A DNA stretch of 5,138 bases, taken from Myxococcales bacterium (GTDB lineage: Bacteria; Myxococcota; Polyangia; Fen-1088). The position numbers and the translations under genes are program-made. Position 1 is the first letter of the stretch. Every line of letters starts with the position of its first letter. The DNA lies in NCBI GenBank assembly GCA_003153875.1, contig PMBY01000429.1, forward strand, positions 2,529-7,666, written 5' to 3'. Under the pieces are notes generated by a model that was not told where the DNA came from, made no database searches, and saw only the letters and a program-made list of their open reading frames with translations. Positions 1-5,138 of this stretch are shown here, one piece after another.

Positions 1-5
1 TGGCC

Positions 6-35
6 TCGACAAATCGTCACCAAAATCCGTAGCAC
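6..35 (+). promoter_or_regulatory. Possible promoter of the TonB receptor gene
   Basis: TCGACA at 6-11 matches the sigma-70 -35 consensus TTGACA at five of six positions. An 18-base gap later, TAGCAC at 30-35 is a weak -10 element (three of six). This -10 would lie inside the inverted repeat at 29-55, a position where a repressor could block polymerase. The -10 match is poor and the organism's promoter consensus is unknown, so this is only a suggestion. Confidence 0.2.
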
Positions 36-55
36 GTTTTGCGTGTTCATGCTAT
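29..55. promoter_or_regulatory. Candidate NikR operator (imperfect inverted repeat)
   Basis: The half-sites GTAGCAC (29-35) and ATGCTAT (49-55) are separated by 13 bases. Five of the seven position pairs are complementary: the TAGCA/TGCTA core matches and the outermost and innermost pairs do not. NikR operators are long inverted repeats of about 27-28 bp (GTATGA-N16-TCATAC in E. coli; GTGTTAC-N13/14-GTAACAC is described for other lineages), so the 7-13-7 geometry fits although the bases differ. It ends nine bases before the receptor ATG at 65, and a nikR gene lies just downstream of the receptor. The NikR assignment is inference; the repeat itself is visible. Confidence 0.4.
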
Positions 56-64
56 CGGATTCCG

Positions 65-2353
65 ATGCCCCGCTGGTTCTCTGCCGGCCTGTTCTTCTTG
101 CTGGCCACGCTTGTCTCTGCGCCGCGCGGGCTCCGCGCCGACGAAAATGCAGACGCCGGGACTGCCCCTCCTGACTCCGCCGAGGTTCTCTCCCCACCCG
201 CGCCCGAGACTCGGGCCGAGCCGATCCATTCCTCAGCGGCGCCGGATGCGCCGGTGTTGGCGCCGTCCCTTGCGACACCACCCGACCGCGTGGTGGAAGA
301 GTCGTCCCCGGAGCAGACCACGCTGGTGCTGGCTTCGCGGCCCACCAGCGCCGCTTCCTCTCTTGCCGTGCAGGAACGCGCCTTCAGCTTGCGTCCCATC
401 GCCAGCGTGCAGGACATCTTGCGCGTGACCCCCGGCTTGCTCATGGTCCAGCACTCGGGCGGCGGCAAGGCGAACCAGTACTTCCTGCGAGGATTCGACG
501 CGGATCACGGCACGGATCTGGCGCTATCCATCGACGGCATGCCCATCAACCTGGTCGCGCACGCCCACGGCCAGGGCTACGCCGACACGAATTTCATCAT
601 TCCCGAAGTCGTCGAGCGGGTCGAGATCAGCAAGGGCCCCTACTTTGCTAGCCAGGGCGACTTTGCCACGGCCGGCGCCGTGAACATGGTGTCGCGCAAC
701 GATTTCGAGCACAGCTCCGCCGGCGCGGGATTCGTGGACTCGCCCGGGCACGGTGAAGCCGGATACCGCGCGCTGGCTATCGCCAGTCCCAAGTTCGACT
801 CGGCCAAGGCGACTTTTGCGGCCGAGATCGGGCGCAGCAACGGTCCCTTCGACCACCCCGACGCGTGGGACAAGTACAAACTCTGGAACAAGGTCACCGT
901 GCCATTCGGTGCGGCGTCGTCGGTCACCGTGGGCGAGATGAGCTACGCGGGGAACTGGAACGGATCCGGCCAGATTCCCGCCCGCGCCGTCGAGCAAGGT
1001 CTCGTCGGGCGCTTCGGCGCAATTGATCCCAGCGAGGGTGGCAACACCGCCCGCCATCAGGTCTTCGCGGCCTTGCGGCTGCGCCCTACGGAAACCAGCG
1101 AGCTGCGCATTTCAACCTACCTGGCCACCTACCGATTCAACCTGTTCTCCAATTTCACGCTCTTCCTCGACGATCCGCTGAACGGCGACGAGATCGAACA
1201 AATCGATCGCCGAGTCATCTACGGTGGCAAGGTCAGCTATCGCATCGTGCACCACCTGGGTCCGGTTTCGTTCGACACGACTGTTGGCGGCGAGGTCCGC
1301 AACGACGACATCCACGCAGAGCTGTGGCACACCAGCCAACGCCAGCAACTCTCTGTGCTCCGCAGCGACGACGTCCATGAAAGTTTCCTGGCCGCCTTCA
1401 TCAACGAAGAGATCACTCCCGTCCATTGGCTGCGACTGAATCTCGGCGGTCGCGCCGACCTGGTCTCGTTCGCGGTCGACAGTGCCCTCGCCCACGGCGG
1501 CGTCGGGGCTGCCCATCAGTGGAGTCCCAAGACAAGTTTGATAGTGACCCCTGTCGATGCGCCCAAGGCTACGCTGGACCTGTATGTCAATTACGGTCAT
1601 GGCTTCCATTCCAACGACGTGCGCGGCTTCTTCGCGCAGCCCTCGGTCACGCCTCTCACCCGCGCGAAGGGCGAAGAGATTGGCACGCGCGCGCGCCTGT
1701 GGGGCCGCTGGGATCTGGCGGCGGCGCTCTGGCAGCTCGATCTTGACAACGAAACCGTGTGGGACGGCGACAATGGCACCACCGCGGTCAGCGGCGCCAC
1801 GACTCGCCGGGGCGTCGAGTTCGAGACCCGCTACGAAATCACGCCCTGGCTGGCCGCCGATGTGGACCTGACCTACACCCGTTCACAGTTCAGCAAAGAC
1901 AACGAAAACGGTGGCGGATTGGCCTTGGCCCCCAAGACGACTTGGGCCGGGGGCCTGTCGGCCCGCCATGCGCTGGGTCCGGGCGTGGCCCGCGCCGGCC
2001 TGCGTTTCTTTGGCATCGGCGACCGACCGGCCACCGATGACGGCGCCCTGGTTGCGCCGGGATTCACCGAAGTCGATCTGCACCTCGGCTACCGCTACCG
2101 CTGGTTCGACGTGGCCTTCGACGTGGAGAACCTGCTCGACCAGGCCTTTCGTTCGGCGCAATTCGCCACCACCAGCCGCCTGCCCAACGAGCCGGCCGTG
2201 GGCACGCCGATTCCGGCCGGCTTTTCCTGCGGCCGCAGCGGGCGCCTAGCCCCTGGCGCCGCGAGCGGGATCTTCTACGGCTGCCAAGATGTCGACTACA
2301 CGCCCGCCTATCCGCTGACACTGCGGCTCTTCGTCACGCTTTTCCTCGATTGA
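65..2353 (+). CDS. TonB-dependent outer-membrane receptor, probably for nickel or another metal chelate
   Basis: This is a 762-residue gated outer-membrane transporter that would be energised by TonB-ExbB-ExbD. Residues 1-25 form a signal peptide (basic start, hydrophobic core near 8-18, likely cleavage after LRA25). A Pro/Ala/Glu-rich linker of about 55 residues follows, longer than usual. TTLVLA at 85-90 resembles a TonB box. The plug domain is at about 97-210, with FLRGFDADHG, SIDGMPIN, HAHGQGYAD and RVEISKGPYFASQGDFATAGAVN as family landmarks. The rest is the beta-barrel with the usual late motif DVENLLDQAFR (686-696), ending FVTLFLD. The plug histidines H149, H166 and H168 could face a metal substrate, which is speculative. 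C722 and C740 near the last extracellular loop could form a disulfide. The ATG is chosen because the signal peptide begins there; no in-frame ATG, GTG or TTG lies upstream, although no stop does either. No clear Shine-Dalgarno sequence precedes it. The nickel role rests on the adjacent nikR; other metal chelates or siderophores are possible. Confidence 0.93.
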   Translation: MPRWFSAGLFFLLATLVSAPRGLRADENADAGTAPPDSAEVLSPPAPETRAEPIHSSAAPDAPVLAPSLATPPDRVVEESSPEQTTLVLASRPTSAASSLAVQERAFSLRPIASVQDILRVTPGLLMVQHSGGGKANQYFLRGFDADHGTDLALSIDGMPINLVAHAHGQGYADTNFIIPEVVERVEISKGPYFASQGDFATAGAVNMVSRNDFEHSSAGAGFVDSPGHGEAGYRALAIASPKFDSAKATFAAEIGRSNGPFDHPDAWDKYKLWNKVTVPFGAASSVTVGEMSYAGNWNGSGQIPARAVEQGLVGRFGAIDPSEGGNTARHQVFAALRLRPTETSELRISTYLATYRFNLFSNFTLFLDDPLNGDEIEQIDRRVIYGGKVSYRIVHHLGPVSFDTTVGGEVRNDDIHAELWHTSQRQQLSVLRSDDVHESFLAAFINEEITPVHWLRLNLGGRADLVSFAVDSALAHGGVGAAHQWSPKTSLIVTPVDAPKATLDLYVNYGHGFHSNDVRGFFAQPSVTPLTRAKGEEIGTRARLWGRWDLAAALWQLDLDNETVWDGDNGTTAVSGATTRRGVEFETRYEITPWLAADVDLTYTRSQFSKDNENGGGLALAPKTTWAGGLSARHALGPGVARAGLRFFGIGDRPATDDGALVAPGFTEVDLHLGYRYRWFDVAFDVENLLDQAFRSAQFATTSRLPNEPAVGTPIPAGFSCGRSGRLAPGAASGIFYGCQDVDYTPAYPLTLRLFVTLFLD

Positions 2354-2367
2354 CTCCCGCCTGCTTG

Positions 2368-2377
2368 CCCGATCGGG
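2368..2377. repeat. 10-bp perfect palindrome in the receptor-nikR gap
   Basis: CCCGATCGGG is perfectly self-complementary and centred on GATC. Its centre lies exactly 25 bases before the centre of the longer GATC-centred palindrome at 2391-2404. A 10-base palindrome is not rare in GC-rich DNA, so it may mean nothing by itself; it is listed because of the paired arrangement. Confidence 0.3.
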
Positions 2378-2390
2378 GGACGCGCAGTAC

Positions 2391-2404
2391 GGTGAGATCT
2401 CACC
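2391..2404. promoter_or_regulatory. 14-bp perfect palindrome abutting the nikR ribosome-binding site
   Basis: GGTGAGATCTCACC is fully self-complementary and ends one base before the Shine-Dalgarno sequence AGGAG (2406-2410) of nikR. As DNA it could be an operator for a dimeric regulator. As RNA it could fold into a 5-bp stem with a 4-base loop beside the ribosome-binding site. It lacks the long spacing of known NikR operators, so if it is an operator it may serve another protein or a different binding mode. There is no U-run, so it is not a typical intrinsic terminator. Confidence 0.35.
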
Positions 2405-2415
2405 CAGGAGAACTC

Positions 2416-2838
2416 ATGCTCGAACGCGTTGGCATCTCGCTCGAAGATTCGCTGCTGGCCCAGTTCGACCGGCTGATCAAACGGCGCGGTTATGCCAACC
2501 GTTCCGAAGCCATCCGCGATCTGATTCGCGAGCAGATGGTGCAGCAAGAGTGGGCCGAGCACGGCAAGGACAACACTGAACGGGTCGCGGTGGTGATGCT
2601 GGTGTACGACCACGATTCCTCCAGCCTCGCGCAGAAGCTCACCCACATCCAGCACGAGCACCATGGCACCGTGGTCTCGGCGCTGCACGTGCACCTCGAC
2701 CCGCACAACTGCCTGGAAGTCCTGATCCTGCGCGGCGGGGCCAGCGAAATCCTGTCCATGGGAGACGGCCTGGTCAGCACCAAGGGTGTGAAATTCGGCA
2801 AGGTCATGCCCGCCACCACCGGCCGCCACCTGCGCTAG
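2416..2838 (+). CDS. nikR: Nickel-responsive transcriptional regulator NikR
   Basis: This is a 140-residue cytoplasmic repressor that binds DNA when loaded with Ni(II), normally shutting off nickel uptake genes. Residues 1-45 form the ribbon-helix-helix domain: beta-strand ERVGISL, then helices with RRGYANRSEAIRDLIR (23-38), nearly identical to the E. coli NikR segment RRGYNNRSEAIRD. Residues about 55-135 form the ACT-like tetramerisation and metal domain. The square-planar nickel ligands H76, H87, H89 and C95 of E. coli align with H80, H91, H93 and C99 here (QHEHHG, LHVHLDPHNCLE), so metal sensing should be intact. Length is close to the 133 residues of E. coli NikR. The ATG at 2416 is chosen because AGGAG lies five bases upstream and the homology starts here; a TTG at 2350 would add 22 unrelated residues. 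The gene lies 62 bases after the receptor on the same strand, so co-transcription is plausible. No nickel ABC transporter or urease/hydrogenase gene is in view. Confidence 0.95.
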   Translation: MLERVGISLEDSLLAQFDRLIKRRGYANRSEAIRDLIREQMVQQEWAEHGKDNTERVAVVMLVYDHDSSSLAQKLTHIQHEHHGTVVSALHVHLDPHNCLEVLILRGGASEILSMGDGLVSTKGVKFGKVMPATTGRHLR

Positions 2839-2906
2839 CGAAGAACTGGCCATTCTCGTGCGACAGGAGCCGTGGTACGCTGATTGAACTAACTTCGGAG
2901 GCCCTC

Positions 2907-4043
2907 ATGTCAAAATTGCGCTTTTCTGCTGCTTCTTTGCTTCTTGCCGGACTGTCTTTCTCCTGTGGCGACAGCGGCTCCACTGGCGACGGCGGCTCCA
3001 CTGGCGGCGGGAGTATTCCAGTCGACGCGCTACCCGCCAAGTACGCCACGGCCGTGTGCACGGCGCTTCAGAATTGCGTGGGCTCGGCAGTCTTCTCGCT
3101 TTTTCTCGGCGGTGCCAACTGTGTGGACCTGACCACCAAGCGGCTCGAAAACGGAACCTTCGCGCTCATGCAACAGAAGATCACAGCCGGCACCGTCAGA
3201 TACGATGGCAACAAGGCTCAAGCCTGCTTCGACGCCCTTAGCAGTCTCACTTGCGATGGGCTACTGCAACGCGACCAACCGGCTTGCTTGGCGGCGCTGG
3301 ATGGCGTGGTGGCGCTGGGGGGCGACTGCGATATCAACGAGGAGTGCGCGGGCAGCGCCATCTGCCAGGCGAGCACCGGCACCTGTCCTGGCAAGTGCGT
3401 GGCGCTCTTGAGTGCGGGGCTAGCCTGTTCGGCTGACGGCGACTGCGCCAGCGGCCTGCAGTGCTCCAGTGAGACCAGTCTGTGCGTGAAGCCGGCCGTT
3501 GCCGGCGACGCCTGCGAATATGGATCGCCACCCTGCAGCCCGGGTTTGCTTTGCTTGGGCAAGGACGAAACCGCCAAGACCCCTGGCACATGTCGCAGCG
3601 CCGCCGACGCCTTCAGCGCTGCCGCGGGCGCTGATTGCGATCCAGCCGCGGGAATTCTCTGTGGCTCAGGGGTTTCCTGCGTCGCGGACCAGTACGATCT
3701 GATCGGCCAAAAACTGGTTTGGACATGCGTCCCGATTGGCACATACCTGGCAGCCGGAGCGTGCAAGCCCGGCTTCCCAAACGCCTGCGCGGCCGGCACC
3801 TACTGTCAGACGACTGCGCTAACGCCGCTCAGCGGCACCTGCACCGCGATTCCAGACGCCAAGCAGCCCTGCGGCACCGGGCTCAATGCCCAGTGCCAGC
3901 CCGACGCCGTGTGCGTGGCGAATCTCTGTCAAAACTACGCCGCCAACGGCGTGAGCTGCACTGGGAACGCCATGTGCTACAGCGGATACTGCGGCGCCAG
4001 CGGTGGCTGCCAGCAGCCCCTGCCCTGTCAACCCGCCCACTAG
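2907..4043 (+). CDS. Cysteine-rich predicted lipoprotein with seven four-Cys modules
   Basis: This is a 378-residue exported protein of unknown function. Residues 1-20 form a lipoprotein signal ending in the lipobox LSFSC, with C20 as the lipid-anchor site. A Gly/Ser-rich tether (21-36) follows. An N-terminal domain (about 40-130) has six cysteines (51, 57, 72, 107, 116, 127). Then come about seven modules, most with the pattern C-x(5-7)-C-x5-C-x(4-15)-C, starting at C141, C174, C203, C244, C286, C322 and C351. In total there are 37 cysteines, one for the lipid and 36 for up to 18 disulfides (C164 and C374 fall outside the simple pattern). Such Dickkopf-like Cys-rich lipoproteins are frequent in Myxococcota; that comparison is from memory of the family. 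The start has a strong GGAGG at 2897-2901, five bases upstream. It lies 68 bases after nikR, so it may have its own promoter; no convincing terminator separates the two. A functional link to nickel is not shown. Confidence 0.88.
   Translation: MSKLRFSAASLLLAGLSFSCGDSGSTGDGGSTGGGSIPVDALPAKYATAVCTALQNCVGSAVFSLFLGGANCVDLTTKRLENGTFALMQQKITAGTVRYDGNKAQACFDALSSLTCDGLLQRDQPACLAALDGVVALGGDCDINEECAGSAICQASTGTCPGKCVALLSAGLACSADGDCASGLQCSSETSLCVKPAVAGDACEYGSPPCSPGLLCLGKDETAKTPGTCRSAADAFSAAAGADCDPAAGILCGSGVSCVADQYDLIGQKLVWTCVPIGTYLAAGACKPGFPNACAAGTYCQTTALTPLSGTCTAIPDAKQPCGTGLNAQCQPDAVCVANLCQNYAANGVSCTGNAMCYSGYCGASGGCQQPLPCQPAH
2974..3006 (+). repeat. Short tandem direct repeat encoding the Gly/Ser tether
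   Basis: GCGGCTCCACTGGCG occurs at 2974-2988 and again at 2992-3006, an exact 15-base match with an 18-base period. It encodes GSTGDG then GSTGGG just after the lipid-anchor cysteine of the lipoprotein. An in-frame period of six codons means copy-number change would lengthen or shorten the tether without breaking the reading frame. Confidence 0.75.
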
Positions 4044-4050
4044 CAAAACG

Positions 4051-4067
4051 CCTTCACAACACGAAGG
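4051..4067. terminator. Weak hairpin between two converging genes
   Basis: CCTTC (4051-4055) and GAAGG (4063-4067) form a 5-bp stem with a 7-base loop. The hairpin begins in the 10-base gap between the lipoprotein stop (4041-4043) and the reductase stop (4054-4056 on the opposite strand). The position suits a shared bidirectional terminator, but the stem is short and no T-run follows on either side, so it may be chance. Confidence 0.15.
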
Positions 4068-4815
4068 GAATGATCGCCTTTCGCGCCGCCGGGTAGTCAG
4101 CAAAGGTGGTGCGATACCAGGCATGGTGCTTGAGAGCGCGCGGCACCAGGTTGGCTGCGGTCCACAGGGCGAAGACCAGACCCGGCAGCGACAACGTGGC
4201 GAGGGCCCAGCCCGTCCACTCGACCATTTCGCCGAGGTAGTTCGGGCAGGACACCAGGCGAAAGAGCGGGCCCCGCGGAACCACGTACCTGCCGCCTGAA
4301 TGTCGGCGCAGGCGCCGCAGCTCGCGGTCCGCCAGCACATGGGTCAGGAATCCGGCCACGAACAGACAAACACCGACGAGAAAGGGAACACTCGTCAGCC
4401 AGGCCGCGGGCCGCGCAGGCGAAAGGAAGAAAAGCCAGCGGCCATTCAGATAGGCGTTGACCACGTTGAAGAACGCGCCCGAGCCAAGCACGACAAGAGG
4501 CATCGGCTTGCTGGTAGACGGCAGCAAGAAGGGGAACACAAGGCTTCGGTAGACGTAGTGGCCGAGCCAAAGCGCCAGAGCCGCCAGTGCCGCCGGGTTC
4601 GCGCGACGATCGCCCAACCAGAACATGAGAGTCATGAGCAGCGGCGACGGCGTCTCCATCAGTACCCAGGCCAGACGTGCGTTGACCACCGGTCCCCACC
4701 CAGGCCGGCCGTGGCGGCCGTAGGGCGCGGGTCGCAACAACAGATAGGGCACCACCGCGAGCGCCACCACGATCCAAGCGGAGAGCAGCCAACCGTACAG
4801 CCGCAGCTCGCTCAC
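4054..4815 (-). CDS. Steroid 5-alpha-reductase family membrane protein (3-oxo-5-alpha-steroid 4-dehydrogenase-like)
   Basis: This 253-residue polytopic membrane enzyme is close to the 254-259 residues of human SRD5A2/SRD5A1, whose members reduce the delta-4 double bond of 3-oxo-steroids with NADPH. Recognisable landmarks are YGRH (32-35), WVLMETPSP (50-58), GHYVYRSLVFPFL (85-97), KPMPL (103-107), VPRGPLF (179-185), NYLGEMVEW (192-200), HHAWY (230-234) and DYPAARKAIIPF (240-251). E54 and Y87 align with the substrate-contacting E57 and Y91 of SRD5A2. N192, E196, R226, H230 and Y234 align with its cofactor-site residues N193, E197, R227, H231 and Y235. One departure: the Asn of the family motif INxxSD is His here (H159, in THVLAD), while D163 is kept. 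About six or seven hydrophobic segments are visible. The start is GTG at 4815-4813, overlapping the stop of the upstream SDR gene as GTGA. That fits translational coupling and matches the family N-terminus. The natural substrate is unknown; sterols, steroids or polyprenoids are candidates. Confidence 0.9.
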   Translation of the reverse strand: MSELRLYGWLLSAWIVVALAVVPYLLLRPAPYGRHGRPGWGPVVNARLAWVLMETPSPLLMTLMFWLGDRRANPAALAALALWLGHYVYRSLVFPFLLPSTSKPMPLVVLGSGAFFNVVNAYLNGRWLFFLSPARPAAWLTSVPFLVGVCLFVAGFLTHVLADRELRRLRRHSGGRYVVPRGPLFRLVSCPNYLGEMVEWTGWALATLSLPGLVFALWTAANLVPRALKHHAWYRTTFADYPAARKAIIPFVL

Positions 4816-5138
4816 GCCAGCCTGCCCGCCTGCTTGAACCATTGGTAGGTGTCGCGCAGGGTCTCTTCGAGTGGGCGAGGGTTGTGCCCCAGCTCGGCGT
4901 CGGCGCGCGCGTGACTGATGCGGCGGTGATTGCGCAGCACGCGCAGCGAATCCGAAGTGAACAAGGGCCGCTGGCCACGCAGCCGCGACCAGCCCGCGAC
5001 GAAAGGCGCCCCTGCGCGCGCCAGCCACATGGGAGCGACCAGCCGCGGGATCTTCGCACCCGAAACCCGACCCCAAAGCTGGGCCAGTTCGACAAAGGAC
5101 AGCCAATGACCGGTGAGCAGGTAGTGCTCGCCCTTGCG
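4812..5138 (-). CDS. NAD-dependent epimerase/dehydratase or 3-beta-HSD-like extended SDR, C-terminal part
   Basis: Only the last 108 residues are in the window; the start and the Rossmann NAD-binding half lie beyond the right edge. The fragment reads GEHYLLTGHWLSFVELA near its start, matching the conserved GExYLL...G...S..EL segment after the substrate-binding region of extended SDRs. It ends with ARADAELGHNPRPLEETLRD followed by TYQWF, the typical C-terminal helix where such proteins read ARxELGYxPRPLEEALRDTVxWF. This tail is common in dihydroflavonol-reductase-like, hopanoid-associated epimerase-like and 3-beta-hydroxysteroid dehydrogenase-like proteins, so the substrate cannot be fixed from this part. 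Its TGA (4814-4812) overlaps the GTG of the downstream 5-alpha-reductase-like gene, so the two are almost certainly one transcript. An ATG at 5030 is internal: the reading frame stays open and the family similarity continues upstream to the window edge. Confidence 0.88.
   Translation of the reverse strand, partial: RKGEHYLLTGHWLSFVELAQLWGRVSGAKIPRLVAPMWLARAGAPFVAGWSRLRGQRPLFTSDSLRVLRNHRRISHARADAELGHNPRPLEETLRDTYQWFKQAGRLA

Noticed and set aside
47..52. TCATGC, five of six matches to the right half of the E. coli NikR operator (TCATAC).
   Set aside because: The matching left half would fall at 25-30, which reads ATCCGT and does not fit; the 7-13-7 repeat is the better reading.
524..1057. Long open frames opposite the receptor, nikR and lipoprotein genes (also at 2308-2853 and 3218-3799).
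   Set aside because: They are typical stop-poor antisense frames in GC-rich coding DNA, with no recognisable domains, and they oppose clearly real genes.
2350..2415. Upstream TTG start that would extend NikR by 22 residues and overlap the receptor stop.
   Set aside because: The added residues do not resemble NikR, and the ATG at 2416 has a well-placed AGGAG and begins exactly at the family N-terminus.
2414..2420. TCATGCT at the nikR start, also present at 47-53 before the receptor.
   Set aside because: It spans the nikR start codon, and the partner half-site spacing differs at the two places, so shared regulation is not supported.
2853..2881. TTCTCG-N17-TACGCT as a possible promoter for the lipoprotein gene.
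   Set aside because: Both hexamers match the consensus poorly (about three of six each); the level of match is expected by chance.
4816..5106. A 97-residue N-terminal extension of the 5-alpha-reductase frame from a TTG at 5106.
   Set aside because: It is a rich Arg/Ala stretch that overlaps the SDR gene in another frame and has no counterpart in the reductase family; the GTG at 4815 within GTGA is far better.

Overview
The window looks like chromosomal DNA of a high-G+C Gram-negative bacterium. A signal-peptide-bearing TonB-dependent receptor shows an outer membrane. A cysteine-packed lipoprotein of a type that is abundant in Myxococcota and related former Deltaproteobacteria makes that group my best guess; this is an inference from gene content, not a taxonomic placement.

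Left half, + strand: a complete 762-residue TonB-dependent outer-membrane receptor (65-2353) is followed after 62 bases by a complete 140-residue NikR nickel-responsive repressor (2416-2838). NikR keeps the ribbon-helix-helix DNA-binding arm and all four nickel ligands known from E. coli NikR. The pairing suggests that the receptor imports nickel, or a nickel or cobalt chelate, across the outer membrane under NikR control. An imperfect inverted repeat at 29-55, with NikR-like geometry, lies directly in front of the receptor gene. Two GATC-centred palindromes lie between the two genes, one of them touching the nikR ribosome-binding site.

Middle, + strand: a separate gene (2907-4043) with its own strong ribosome-binding site encodes a predicted lipoprotein with 37 cysteines: one lipid-anchor cysteine, six in an N-terminal domain and thirty in a series of about seven four-cysteine modules. 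Its function is unknown.

Right end, - strand: two translationally coupled genes read towards the lipoprotein gene. The upstream one, cut by the window end, is the C-terminal part of an NAD-dependent epimerase/dehydratase or 3-beta-HSD-like extended SDR (4812-5138). The downstream one (4054-4815) is a complete 253-residue membrane protein of the steroid 5-alpha-reductase family, starting at a GTG inside a GTGA start/stop overlap. Together they suggest a two-step oxidoreduction of a steroid, sterol or other polyprenoid-like lipid. The reductase and lipoprotein genes converge with only 10 bases between their stop codons.

I saw no RNA genes, mobile elements, CRISPR arrays or origin. Apart from the short intergenic stretches described, the window is fully coding.
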